64,000 nt of DNA, from contig NZ_FQWF01000009.1 of NCBI RefSeq assembly GCF_900129585.1, positions 124,001-188,000 of the forward strand. Direction: 5' to 3'. Shown one piece after another: positions 46,771 to 56,203 of this stretch. Numbering within the stretch: the first letter of the stretch is position 1; the number at the start of each line of letters is the position of its first letter. A model generated the notes under the pieces. It did no database searches. It worked only from the letters and a program-made list of their open reading frames with translations, and was not told the DNA's origin. The position numbers were made by a program, and so were the translations under genes. The DNA comes from Flavobacterium micromati (lineage in GTDB: Bacteria; Bacteroidota; Bacteroidia; Flavobacteriales; Flavobacteriaceae).

Positions 46771-48531
46771 ATGAGATTTTTAGGAAATGTGTTGGCAACC
46801 ATAATAGGAATTTTTGTTTTCTTTATGTTGTTCTTCTTTGGAATTGTGATTGTAGGTGCAGTTTTTGGTGGCGATTCAGACGCGGTAACAGTGAAAAGTG
46901 ATACCGTAATCGAATTAAATTTAGATAAAGTTCAAAATGATTACGCAGGGAAATATACCGATCCATTTGTAACCATGTTTTCAGAAAATAAAGCAGCTGG
47001 GTTAATAGACATTATCAATGCTATTGAAAAAGCAAAAACAGATAATGATATCAAAGGAATTTCTATTTTAAATAACAGTTCCTCGCTAGGAATGGCGCAA
47101 AGTAAAGCGTTACGCGATGCTCTTGAAGATTTTAAAAAGTCTGGGAAATTTATAATGGCTTATGCCAATTCCTACTCTCAAAAAGAATATTATTTGAACT
47201 CTGTAGCCAATACAATCTATATAAATCCTGTTGGAGACATGGATTTTAAAGGACTTTCGGCGGAGATTATGTTTTTTAAAGATTTCCAAGAAAAATCAGG
47301 ATTGAAATTAGAAGTCATTCGTCATGGAAAATATAAAAGTGCCGTTGAACCATTTCTTGAAAATAACATGAGTGATGCCAATAGAGAGCAAACTACAGCG
47401 TTGTTATCGTCGGTTTGGAATTCAGTAGTTGCTGACATAGCGAAAAGTAGAAATATTTCAGTGGCTAAATTGAACGAAATTGCAAATGGCCTTTTGGCTA
47501 GAACCCCTGAAATGGCAAAAGCAGAAAAGCTTGTTGACATTGTAGCATATGAAGATGTTTATCATGTTGCTATTAAAAAAGCGTTGAAAGTAGCAAATGA
47601 TGAAGACTATAATAAAGTGTCGATCACTGACTATGCTCAAAAAATTGCTACTACTTCAGAATCATCCGATAGTACTGACGAAATAGCTATCATTTATGCG
47701 CAAGGCGAAATCATGGGTGGCGAAGGTGATGTTACCGTTATAGGCGAAGGGTCAATGCGTCGTTCACTTCAGGAGGCTAGAAAAAATAAAAATGTAAAAG
47801 CAATTGTACTTCGTGTTGATAGTCCAGGAGGAAGTGCTTTAACTTCTGATTTAATTTGGAGAGAAATTGAGTTAACTAAAAAAGTAAAACCAATAGTAGT
47901 TTCTATGGGAAATTACGCAGCCTCTGGAGGATATTACATTGCTTGTAATGCCAATTCTATTTTTGCAGAAGCAAACACCATTACAGGATCTATTGGAGTT
48001 TTTGGAGTCTTGCCTAATTTTACTGCATTAGCAACTAAAATAGGAATTAATACTGAGCAAGTAAAAACACATCAAAATGCGGCAAACTATAGCCCGTTTG
48101 TGCCTATTGACGACACATTCAAAGCAGTAACTCTAGAAGGTGTTGAACATATTTACAAAACATTCGTTACGCGTGTAGCGGAGGGTAGAAAAATGACTTT
48201 TGCACAAGTAGATGCTATAGCTCAAGGTAGAGTTTGGACTGGATCCGAAGCTTTGAAAATTGGATTAGTTGACAAAATAGGCGGCCTAGATGATGCGATT
48301 GTCAAGGCAGCCTCTTTAGCAAAAATAAAAAGTTACAATACTCAAAACTATCCTGAATACGAGAAAGATTTCAATGATTTATTTGCAAATTTCCCTTTCG
48401 CTAAATCCAAATCTTCGTTTATTATAGAAGAGATTGGCGAGGAAAATTATCGCATAATGCAAAAAATAAAAAAATTACAAACACGCACTGGAATTCAAGC
48501 GATAATGCCGTTTGAAATAAATATAAATTAG
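46771..48531 (+). CDS. sppA: Signal peptide peptidase SppA, long form
   Basis: Degrades cleaved signal peptides in the inner membrane. 586 residues, the double-domain 67K type. An N-terminal membrane helix (about 8-30) is followed by two S49 halves. The general base Lys is in RHGKYKSAVEPF, and the nucleophile Ser is in MGNYAASGGYYIA of the C-terminal half, as in E. coli SppA. A good terminator follows. Confidence 0.95.
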   Translation: MRFLGNVLATIIGIFVFFMLFFFGIVIVGAVFGGDSDAVTVKSDTVIELNLDKVQNDYAGKYTDPFVTMFSENKAAGLIDIINAIEKAKTDNDIKGISILNNSSSLGMAQSKALRDALEDFKKSGKFIMAYANSYSQKEYYLNSVANTIYINPVGDMDFKGLSAEIMFFKDFQEKSGLKLEVIRHGKYKSAVEPFLENNMSDANREQTTALLSSVWNSVVADIAKSRNISVAKLNEIANGLLARTPEMAKAEKLVDIVAYEDVYHVAIKKALKVANDEDYNKVSITDYAQKIATTSESSDSTDEIAIIYAQGEIMGGEGDVTVIGEGSMRRSLQEARKNKNVKAIVLRVDSPGGSALTSDLIWREIELTKKVKPIVVSMGNYAASGGYYIACNANSIFAEANTITGSIGVFGVLPNFTALATKIGINTEQVKTHQNAANYSPFVPIDDTFKAVTLEGVEHIYKTFVTRVAEGRKMTFAQVDAIAQGRVWTGSEALKIGLVDKIGGLDDAIVKAASLAKIKSYNTQNYPEYEKDFNDLFANFPFAKSKSSFIIEEIGEENYRIMQKIKKLQTRTGIQAIMPFEININ

Positions 48532-48552
48532 CTTGTAGTAAAGCCGAAAGAG

Positions 48553-48587
48553 ATCCGTTTAAATTAATTTTTGAACGGATTTTTTTA
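48553..48587 (+). terminator. Terminator of sppA
   Basis: ATCCGTT pairs with AACGGAT (extended by four weaker pairs), followed by seven T. Confidence 0.8.
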
Positions 48588-48681
48588 TTTTTACGTAGCA
48601 ATATGCACAAATAAAGTTTATTAACTATTTTTACACCGATCATCCCCTTACTTATTAAATAAATCTAAAGAAATTAATATT

Positions 48682-51309
48682 ATGCTAAAAACAATTTTAA
48701 AAATAGTGGGAGCATTATTTGTTCTAATTCTAGTCGCTCTTTTTGCTATCCCTTACTTTTTTGAAGATCAAATAAAAGCTAAAATTGCAAATGCAATCAA
48801 TGAGAAAGTAGATGCTAAGATCACTTTTAAAGATGCCGATTTGAGCTTGCTAAAAAGTTTTCCAAGCGCTACAATTACTTTAGACTCTTTAATCGTAATA
48901 AACAAAGCTCCTTTTGATGGCGACACTTTGGTTTCTTTTGGTGAGATTAATTTAAGAATGTCTATCAAAGAATTATTTAAAGATAAAAATGAAGCTATAA
49001 ATATTGATGGAATCACTTCTAAAAACGGATTGATAAATATCATTTTTAACAAAAATGGAATTGGAAATTACGACATCGCTCTAAAGAATAATGAAACAAA
49101 AGCGACTAACAAAAGTGAACCACTTTCATTAAAAATTAAAAATTACAAAATTGAAAATTTCCAGTTTCGCTATTTTGACGAAAGTTCGAAAATTAAATTG
49201 AAAGTCGATAGTCTAAATCATGAAGGTGTAGGAGATTTTGCAGCACAAAAACTAGATTTAGTTACTAAATCAACGGCAAAAATTTCATTAGACATGGACA
49301 AAGTGAACTACATGAAAAATGTTGCTTTGACACTAGATGCGATTTTAGGAATAGATTTAGAGAAAAGTAAATATACTTTCAAAGAAAACAAAGCACTTAT
49401 TAACCAATTACCTTTAGAATTTGACGGTTTTATTCAACTCGTAGATGCAGGACAGCAATACGATTTAAAATTTAAAACACCAACATCGTCTTTTAAAAAT
49501 TTCTTGGGAGTGGTTCCTGCTGCTTACGCGGCTAATTTAGACAATGTCAAAACCACAGGCGATTTTACTGTTGTGGGTTTTGCCAAAGGATTATATTCAG
49601 ATACAACTGTTCCGAAATTTAACGTAGATATTGATTCGAAAAATGCTTCTTTCAAGTATCCTAATTTACCCAAAACAGTTAAAAACATAATCATCGATAC
49701 TAAAATTATCAATGAAACCGGAATTTTAAATGACACTTATGTCAACATAGACCAACTCTCTTTCCAAATAGATCAAGATGTTTTTAATGCTAAAGCAAAA
49801 ATTAGCAATATTACTGAAAACGCTATCGTAGATGCAGCTTTAAAAGGAACTATCAATTTAGCAAATCTTACTAAAGCTTATCCTGTCAAATTGGATAAAC
49901 CGTTATCCGGAATTTTAAGGGCAGATGTCACTACAAAGTTTGATATGCTTTCGGTTGAAAAAAGTGAATATGAAAAAATAAACAACGCCGGAACAATGAG
50001 TTTATCTGGATTTAACTACGTGGATGAAAACGGTAAGAAGATGAATATAAGTACAGCACTTGTACAATTTAATCCAAGTCAAGTAAATTTAAAACAATTG
50101 AACGCCACCACAGGCAAAAGTGATATTAGTGTAACTGGAATTTTAGAGAATTTTTATGGTTTCATCTTTAGAAATCAAGAATTAAAAGGAAATTTCAATA
50201 TGATTTCTAAACAGTTAGCTGTAGATGATTTTATGACCACTGGCGAAAGCAAACCATCTGAAACAAAAAAGGCTGAAGCGATGAAAATTCCAGCTTTCCT
50301 AAATTGTACGCTTACCGCAAAAGCGACTACGGTGCTATATGACAATTTAACTTTAAAAGATGTTTCTGGAAAATTGATTGTGAAAGATGAAAAAGTGACA
50401 TTAGAAAACGTAAAAACTTCTATTTTTGGCGGTACAATTGGTGTAAATGGAGCCGTTTCTACTAAAGGAAAAATACCAGTTTTCAATATGAATTTAAATT
50501 TAAATCAGGTAGATATTGCACAATCGTTTACACAGTTGGAAATGTTGAAGAAGATTGCACCAATTGCCGGAATTATAAATGGAAAACTAAATTCCACGAT
50601 CAAACTTAACGGAAATCTTGATGCAACTGAATTTACTCCTGATCTAAAAAGCTTGACTGGTGATTTGTTAGGTCAATTGCTCTCGACGACTGTTAATCCA
50701 AGCAATTCCACGTTGCTGACTGCTTTAAGCTCTAATATAAAGTTTATCGATTTAGGCAACATAAATTTGAACGATTTAAAAGCTGCCATTACTTTCAAAG
50801 ATGGAAAAGTAAATGTTAGACCATTTGACATTAAATATAAGGATATCAAAGCCACTGTTGGCGGAACACATGGTTTTGACCAAAGTATGAATTACAATTT
50901 GAAGTTTGATGTTCCTGCAAAATATCTAGGTTCAGAAGCGAATGCATTAATCGCAAGATTATCGCCTGCTGAAGCTGCTAAATTAGAAAGTTTTCCGGTA
51001 AACGTAGTGCTTCTTGGTAATTTTACAAATCCAAAAATAACTACTGATATTAAAGGTGCAGTTACTAAACTAACCACACAATTAGTAAATCAGCAAAAAG
51101 ATAGATTAGTAAAACAAGGAACCTCTGCATTAACTGATTTAATAAATAAAAATAAAAAACCAGGCGATACTGCTAAAACAGTTATTCCATCAACGAAAGA
51201 AGAAGTGAAAGCAAAAGTGAATGATGAGGTAAAAAAGAAAGCTACTGATGTGCTTAAAGACTTTATGAATAAAAAGAAAAAACCGGTTGATACTACAAAA
51301 GTGAATTAG
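48682..51309 (+). CDS. AsmA-family protein
   Basis: 875 residues. One N-terminal membrane helix (about 5-25) and then a long beta-rich body. N-terminal AsmA motif FFEDQIKAKIANAINEKVDAK; C-terminal AsmA motifs include TGKSDISVTGILENFYGF, MNLNLNQVDIAQSFTQL, IAGIINGKLNSTIKLNG and GKVNVRPFDIKYKDI. Proteins of this kind are bridge-like lipid transporters or assembly factors linking inner and outer membranes; the precise role here is not known. The tail (from about 790) is Lys-rich with repeats KKKPVDT and KKPGDT. Confidence 0.9.
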   Translation: MLKTILKIVGALFVLILVALFAIPYFFEDQIKAKIANAINEKVDAKITFKDADLSLLKSFPSATITLDSLIVINKAPFDGDTLVSFGEINLRMSIKELFKDKNEAINIDGITSKNGLINIIFNKNGIGNYDIALKNNETKATNKSEPLSLKIKNYKIENFQFRYFDESSKIKLKVDSLNHEGVGDFAAQKLDLVTKSTAKISLDMDKVNYMKNVALTLDAILGIDLEKSKYTFKENKALINQLPLEFDGFIQLVDAGQQYDLKFKTPTSSFKNFLGVVPAAYAANLDNVKTTGDFTVVGFAKGLYSDTTVPKFNVDIDSKNASFKYPNLPKTVKNIIIDTKIINETGILNDTYVNIDQLSFQIDQDVFNAKAKISNITENAIVDAALKGTINLANLTKAYPVKLDKPLSGILRADVTTKFDMLSVEKSEYEKINNAGTMSLSGFNYVDENGKKMNISTALVQFNPSQVNLKQLNATTGKSDISVTGILENFYGFIFRNQELKGNFNMISKQLAVDDFMTTGESKPSETKKAEAMKIPAFLNCTLTAKATTVLYDNLTLKDVSGKLIVKDEKVTLENVKTSIFGGTIGVNGAVSTKGKIPVFNMNLNLNQVDIAQSFTQLEMLKKIAPIAGIINGKLNSTIKLNGNLDATEFTPDLKSLTGDLLGQLLSTTVNPSNSTLLTALSSNIKFIDLGNINLNDLKAAITFKDGKVNVRPFDIKYKDIKATVGGTHGFDQSMNYNLKFDVPAKYLGSEANALIARLSPAEAAKLESFPVNVVLLGNFTNPKITTDIKGAVTKLTTQLVNQQKDRLVKQGTSALTDLINKNKKPGDTAKTVIPSTKEEVKAKVNDEVKKKATDVLKDFMNKKKKPVDTTKVN

Positions 51310-51344
51310 AAATAGAACACTTTAAAAATTGTTTCATAAAAACT

Positions 51345-51384
51345 AAAAAGCCCATAAAGTACAAATTACTTTATGGGCTTTTTT
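51345..51384. terminator. Bidirectional terminator between AsmA and DUF2797 genes
   Basis: AAAAAGCCCATAAAGT pairs perfectly with ACTTTATGGGCTTTTT around a 7-base loop, between convergent genes. Confidence 0.88.
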
Positions 51385-51385
51385 A

Positions 51386-52180
51386 TTAAACGTTTACACT
51401 AACAGCATATCCTTCTGAACCGCGGATGTTAAAAACAGTTCCTTCGTCAAAAATTAAATATTGCCCTTTTATTCCAGTTAGTTTTCCTTGAAAATATGGC
51501 GTTTTATCTAAACTTAAACTATTTACTTTATTTGGATATTCTAGAACTGGATAGTGCATTTGATATAAATCATTCTGCTGAGAATAAAAATATTCTTGCA
51601 CTTCTGGTGGAATTAAATTTTCCAATTTTAATCTTTCAATTATCAAATCTACATGTTCGATGTTGTTGGTCAACATTTTTCGCCAATTGGTCTTATCGGC
51701 ATAATGATTTTTTAGCGCTACCTCAGTAATTCCCGCTAAGTACCGATTAGGAACTTCTACAATTGAAATCGCCTCATTTGCACCTTGATCAATCCAGCGC
51801 GTAGGTACTTGAGTTTTTCTCGTTACTCCCACTTTTACTTCACTTGACAAAGCTAAATAAACAATGTGAGGCTGCAACTGCACTTTTTCTTCATACAATA
51901 AATCTCTATCAGCGATACCAAGATGAGCCGTACTTAATTCTGGTTTCATAATCCAATCGCCTACAGCAGGACTTGAATAAAAACAATCATAACAAAAACC
52001 TTGACGAAAGATTTTCTTTTTCTTTTTACAATTCAAACATTGGAAACCAACAAAATTAATTTCAATGTTTTTACCAAGCAATTGATTTACATTTAAAAAA
52101 CTGTTTTCAAAAACAAGATAATATTGAATTGGATTTCCAAATTCAGTCTGCATTTTAGTTAGTACACCTTCGTAAGTCAT
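51386..52180 (-). CDS. DUF2797 protein with zinc-finger and GIY-YIG-like region
   Basis: 264 residues. The N-terminal CLNCKKKKK with GFCYDCF forms a CxxC...CxxC zinc site. The middle, VYLALSSEVKVGVTRKTQVPTRW with DQGA, resembles a GIY-YIG-type nuclease core, and YLAGITEVALKNHY may add the helix. The remainder is family-specific. DUF2797 is conserved in Bacteroidetes; function unknown, nucleic acid binding is likely. Its end sits right at the shared terminator. Confidence 0.85.
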   Translation of the reverse strand: MTYEGVLTKMQTEFGNPIQYYLVFENSFLNVNQLLGKNIEINFVGFQCLNCKKKKKIFRQGFCYDCFYSSPAVGDWIMKPELSTAHLGIADRDLLYEEKVQLQPHIVYLALSSEVKVGVTRKTQVPTRWIDQGANEAISIVEVPNRYLAGITEVALKNHYADKTNWRKMLTNNIEHVDLIIERLKLENLIPPEVQEYFYSQQNDLYQMHYPVLEYPNKVNSLSLDKTPYFQGKLTGIKGQYLIFDEGTVFNIRGSEGYAVSVNV

Positions 52181-52298
52181 TGCTGTTTTAGATTGTTAAT
52201 TAACGATTTCCGAGTATAGATTTAGTGTAACTCATTTTAAAACTTTAGTGAATTACAATCTTTACATTTTTAACGAATTGTTTTTTATAAAAAAACAC

Positions 52299-52306
52299 TA
52301 TTTTTG
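52299..52306 (+). promoter_or_regulatory. Promoter of the GH3 gene
   Basis: TATTTTTG matches TAnnTTTG with TTG at 52278-52280, spacing 18. Among the best promoter matches in the window. The ATG lies 80 bases downstream. Confidence 0.65.
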
Positions 52307-52386
52307 ATATTTTAGCAAAGCTAGCATTTGTCTTTCAATATTCAAATCTGAAATCAATAATCGTTAATCTAAAATCAGAAATACAC

Positions 52387-53913
52387 ATGCCTTTAACCAT
52401 AATCAATTCTTTTGCTTCTTGGGTTCTAAAACAACGGATCCATCAGATTGAACTTTTTTTGAAATATCCAAATGAAGTTCAAGAGGAGTTGCTTATGAAT
52501 TTAGTTCAGTCGTCAAGAAATACTATTTTAGGCAGGCAGTATGATTATAATTCAATTAACTCTTACGCAACATTTACAAAGCGAATTCCTATTTCAACTT
52601 ATGAAGATTTGCAGCCGTTGATCGAAAGAACGCGACAAGGAGAGCAAAACGTTTTTTGGGAAGAACCGATAAAATGGTTTGCAAAATCCAGCGGAACGAC
52701 CAATGCAAAAAGTAAATTTATACCAGTAAGCAATGAAGCACTGGAAGATTGTCATTATAAAGGAAGCAAAGATCTACTTTGTTTGTATTTAAATAATAAT
52801 GAAGATTCCGAACTTTTTCTTGGTAAAAGTTTACGTTTAGGCGGTAGTTCTCAAATTTATGAAGACAATGATACTTTCTTTGGCGATTTATCAGCAATAT
52901 TAATCGAAAACATGCCTATTTGGGCCGAATTTAGCAGTACGCCAAGCAGTAAAATATCGCTTATGAGCGAATGGGAAATAAAAATTGCCGCGATTATAAA
53001 CGAAACTAAAAACGAAAATGTGACCAGCTTTGCCGGCGTTCCGTCGTGGATGCTGGTGTTAATGAATAAGATGCTCGAAGAAACAGGAAAAGGAAATTTA
53101 CTGGAAATTTGGCCCAACTTAGAAGTGTATTTTCATGGTGGCGTAAATTTTGAACCTTACCGCGAACAATACCAGAAAATATTACCCAAAAAAGATTTTA
53201 AATACTACGAAATATACAATGCCTCCGAAGGTTTTTTTGCCATTCAGGACTTGAATAATTCTAGCGATCTACTTTTGATGCTTGACTATGGCATTTTTTA
53301 TGAATTTATTCCAATGGACACTTTTGGAACACTTAATCAAAAAGTAATTCGGCTAGCTGATGTAGAATTATTTAAAAATTATGCCTTAGTTATCACCACA
53401 AATTCTGGCTTATGGCGCTATTTGATAGGTGACACCGTTCGATTTACCTCTTTGAATCCGTACCGCATTCGGGTTACGGGAAGAACCAAGCATCATATTA
53501 ATGTTTTTGGCGAGGAATTAATGGTCGAAAATACCGATCAAGCTATTGCCAAAGCGTGCAGATTAACAAATACCCAAGTAGTTGATTACACTGTGGCGCC
53601 TATTTTTATGGAAGGCAAAGAGAAAGGTGCCCACGAATGGATGATTGAGTTTAAAGAGAATCCTGCTGATCTATCTCATTTTCAAAAAGCATTAGACGAA
53701 GCGATTCAATCCCTTAATTCTGATTACGAAGCCAAACGCTACAATAATATGACTTTGAATCCGCTGATAATCAATGTAGCTCGGAAGAATTTATTTTACG
53801 ATTGGCTAAAGGATCGTGATAAACTAGGCGGCCAACATAAAATCCCAAGATTATCGAACCAAAGGGATTATTTAGAGCAGTTGAAAAGTATGCAAGTTGG
53901 TATTGTGGTTTAA
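52387..53913 (+). CDS. GH3-superfamily (auxin-responsive-type) acyl-adenylating protein
   Basis: 508 residues, ANL adenylating fold. ATP motif WFAKSSGTTNAKSKFIPVS (about 98-115), VYFHGGVNFEPY, YNASEGFFAIQD and VTGRTKHHINVFGEELMVEN are GH3 family landmarks. Plant members conjugate amino acids to jasmonate or auxin; the bacterial members' substrates are unknown, so an acid-amide ligase role is only inference. The gene is alone, with a strong promoter. Confidence 0.9.
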   Translation: MPLTIINSFASWVLKQRIHQIELFLKYPNEVQEELLMNLVQSSRNTILGRQYDYNSINSYATFTKRIPISTYEDLQPLIERTRQGEQNVFWEEPIKWFAKSSGTTNAKSKFIPVSNEALEDCHYKGSKDLLCLYLNNNEDSELFLGKSLRLGGSSQIYEDNDTFFGDLSAILIENMPIWAEFSSTPSSKISLMSEWEIKIAAIINETKNENVTSFAGVPSWMLVLMNKMLEETGKGNLLEIWPNLEVYFHGGVNFEPYREQYQKILPKKDFKYYEIYNASEGFFAIQDLNNSSDLLLMLDYGIFYEFIPMDTFGTLNQKVIRLADVELFKNYALVITTNSGLWRYLIGDTVRFTSLNPYRIRVTGRTKHHINVFGEELMVENTDQAIAKACRLTNTQVVDYTVAPIFMEGKEKGAHEWMIEFKENPADLSHFQKALDEAIQSLNSDYEAKRYNNMTLNPLIINVARKNLFYDWLKDRDKLGGQHKIPRLSNQRDYLEQLKSMQVGIVV

Positions 53914-54029
53914 ATTTAAAATACCGCTTTAAATTGAAAAAATTTTTGATTTGTTACTACAGGAAAACTAGAAGAGTAAATTTGGAAACCTCAAACAGAT
54001 CTATATAAAGTCTCAAACTATATACTATT

Positions 54030-55268
54030 CTACTCCTCCATCATCATATCGATGTGCCTGTCGTGATACCCTAAAAGATACAAAACACCATCAAGTCCTA
54101 AACTGGAAATTGAACTTTCTGCTTTTTCTTTTACAGTAAGTTTAGCGTGAAAAGCGATTCCTAAACCTGCCAAGTTCAACATGGGTAAATCATTAGCTCC
54201 ATCACCTACCGCAATAGTTTGGTTAATATGAATTCCTTCTTTATCTGCAATCGCTTGTAAATATTCAGCTTTCTTTTTGCCATCAACGATTTCACCTAGA
54301 TAATTTCCTGTCAACTTACCGTCTGCAATCTCAAGTTCATTTGCATGCACGTAATCAATTCCTAATTCCCTTTGCAAATAATGACCAAAGAAGGTAAATC
54401 CTCCCGATAAAATTGCTGTTTTATAACCGTAATATTTCAAGGCTTTCATCAAGCGGTGCGCTCCTTTAGTTATTGGTAAATTTTCAGCAACGTTTTGTAA
54501 AACCTCTTCGCTCAACCCTTTTAGCATAACTATCCGTTGCTTAAAACTTTCACTAAAATCAATTTCTCCATTCATCGCTGCTTCAGTAATGGCTCGCACT
54601 TGTTCACCCACGCCCGCTAACTCTGCTAATTCGTCAATTACTTCGGCTTGAATTAAGGTTGAATCCATATCAAAACATACCAAACGTCTATTTCTTCGAT
54701 ACATATTGTCTTCTTGAAAAGAAATGTCGACATCCAAGGTTCTAGATATCTCCATAAAACTTGCAGTCATAAAAGTTTTATCTACAATTGTCCCAGTGAC
54801 TGATAACTGTATACAAGAACGTGGAAATTCCTCTTTTTCAATAATAGAAACTCGACCAGTAAGCCTTTTAATTGCATCAATATTCAAATTTTGATTGGCT
54901 AAAATCCGAGTGATCGCAGCCAATTGCGCTGCAGTTAATGTCTCACCTAAAACATTTATCGAATACCGCTGCTTTCTTTGTCCTTTTACCCAAATCTCAT
55001 AATCAGCAATAGAAATTGGAATAAACTTAACTTTCACGCCTAACTCATACGCTTTGAATAGCAAATCTTTTAAAACAGGCCCAGAGGAGGAACCCGCTTC
55101 AATTTCGAATAAAATACCTAAAGAAAGTGTGTCATGAATATCTGCCTGCCCAATATCTAAAATAATGGCATCATAATTTGCCAAGATAGATGTTAAACCA
55201 GCAGTAACACCCGGTTTATCTTGTCCAGAAACTTTTAATAAAATAACTTCTTTTTCTTCTGCTTGCAT
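54030..55268 (-). CDS. serB: Phosphoserine phosphatase with N-terminal ACT domains
   Basis: Final step of serine synthesis. 412 residues. The N-terminal half contains two ACT-like domains (LKVSGQDKPGVTAGLTSILA and NVLGETLTAAQLAAITRIL), likely regulatory. The HAD domain has the nucleophile in CFDMDSTLIQAEVIDELAEL, motif II AILSGGFTFFG and motif III AVGDGANDLPML. Starts at ATG 55268; the upstream minus-strand promoter element is not clear. No other serine-pathway gene is in the window. Confidence 0.94.
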   Translation of the reverse strand: MQAEEKEVILLKVSGQDKPGVTAGLTSILANYDAIILDIGQADIHDTLSLGILFEIEAGSSSGPVLKDLLFKAYELGVKVKFIPISIADYEIWVKGQRKQRYSINVLGETLTAAQLAAITRILANQNLNIDAIKRLTGRVSIIEKEEFPRSCIQLSVTGTIVDKTFMTASFMEISRTLDVDISFQEDNMYRRNRRLVCFDMDSTLIQAEVIDELAELAGVGEQVRAITEAAMNGEIDFSESFKQRIVMLKGLSEEVLQNVAENLPITKGAHRLMKALKYYGYKTAILSGGFTFFGHYLQRELGIDYVHANELEIADGKLTGNYLGEIVDGKKKAEYLQAIADKEGIHINQTIAVGDGANDLPMLNLAGLGIAFHAKLTVKEKAESSISSLGLDGVLYLLGYHDRHIDMMMEE

Positions 55269-55375
55269 GCTGTTTTATTTGATTTCGAATAAACAAAAAT
55301 CGGTATTCTATAATTGAAAATGAAATATAAATTTGTTATTTTCAAACAATAACAAATAGTGAAAAAATCACATAA

Positions 55376-55405
55376 AAAAACCCGTTCAATTGAATCAACA
55401 GGTTT
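55376..55405 (-). terminator. Terminator of the toxin-antitoxin operon
   Basis: On the minus strand AAACCTGTT pairs with AACGGGTTT (one U-G pair), followed by seven U. It lies about 90 bases after the frame-restored end of the toxin, not near the frame-zero stop. The rest of 55269-55493 shows no gene. Confidence 0.6.
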
Positions 55406-55493
55406 GTATTTTTGAGAAAAATGTAATTTTTAAGATGTAATCTTCAATCGTTACAGCAAAATCTAATTTAAGATTTGCAGCGAATATAAAAAA

Positions 55494-55834
55494 TTAACTT
55501 CCAAACACCGACCTAACCAATTTTACCAAAGCAGTCTTTGAAATTGTACTTTCTTCAGACTTGTCATAAATTTTCAACAAGTAAATAGTGAAAACCAATT
55601 CCTTTTCTTCAACTAAATAAGTGATTATCCTGTAACCAGCACTTTTCCCTTTCCCTTATCTTTGTTAGCAAGTCTAATTTTATATAATCCAGATCCTAAA
55701 TCTTCTCCTTGCTTTGGATTTGTTAATAATTCTCTTTCTAAGTCAAGAAAATCGTTTTTTAAACTTGGGAATTTTTTATTTTCCCTCTTAAAAGCCGTAA
55801 TAAAAGAATGAAGTGGTATAATTTGATTACTCAT
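55494..55834 (-). CDS. RelE/ParE-like toxin gene requiring a -1 frameshift
   Basis: Frame zero from 55834 gives 69 residues (IPLHSFITAFKRENKKFPSL, then DLGSGLYKIRLANKDKGKGK) and stops at 55625. A -1 shift at GGGAAAA (55649-55643) continues as SAGYRIITYLVEEKELVFTI, LLKIYDKSEES and VKLVRSVFGS, ending at 55494, to give a RelE-like toxin of about 113 residues. Either programmed frameshifting or a lost A explains this. It starts 8 bases inside the antitoxin. If programmed, low-level full-length toxin would be made. Confidence 0.6.
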
Positions 55835-56051
55835 TCCACAGATCAGATGTTGAAAGCGGTTTTGTTTTTCCTTCTCTTATGCTTTTCACTTCTTGCAGTC
55901 CTTTTTCAATATCAGACAATAACGTCTCTTTTTTATTTGAAGAGGTATCACTTGTGTTTAAAACTTCTACAAAAGGTAGCGTTTTTACGTATTCCAAAAA
56001 AAGCTTTGCTTGCTTTGAGTTTTGTTTTACTTTGATGGTTACCATAATCAT
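55827..56051 (-). CDS. Antitoxin partner of the RelE-like toxin
   Basis: 74 residues and first of the pair. The N-terminus (MIMVTIKVKQNSKQAKLFLEYV) has the beta strand followed by a helix found in small Bacteroidetes antitoxins, and the C-terminus KTKPLSTSDLWNE is extended, as for toxin-binding tails. No family name is certain. ATG 56051 is only 11 bases from the -7 element, so the second ATG (56045) may be the real start. Overlap of 8 bases with the toxin implies coupling. Confidence 0.7.
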   Translation of the reverse strand: MIMVTIKVKQNSKQAKLFLEYVKTLPFVEVLNTSDTSSNKKETLLSDIEKGLQEVKSIREGKTKPLSTSDLWNE

Positions 56052-56061
56052 TTGTTTTAAT

Positions 56062-56069
56062 CAAAGTTA
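56062..56069 (-). promoter_or_regulatory. TAACTTTG -7 element for the toxin-antitoxin operon
   Basis: Minus-strand TAnnTTTG match, 11 bases upstream of the antitoxin ATG. Its closeness argues for a very short leader. Confidence 0.55.
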
Positions 56070-56144
56070 CAAAAAAACAAATTCAATCTGATGTATTATC
56101 CAAAACGCAACAGACAAAAAATACTTCAAGTTATTAACTAGAAC

Positions 56145-56181
56145 AAAAAAAGCTCAAAAACAGTAGTTTTTGAGCTTTTTT
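56145..56181 (-). terminator. Terminator of clpX
   Basis: AAAAAAGCTCAAAAA pairs with TTTTTGAGCTTTTTT around a 6-base loop, about 20 bases past the clpX stop. Confidence 0.85.
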
Positions 56182-56203
56182 GAATTTCATTTAAGCTTAA
56201 AAT

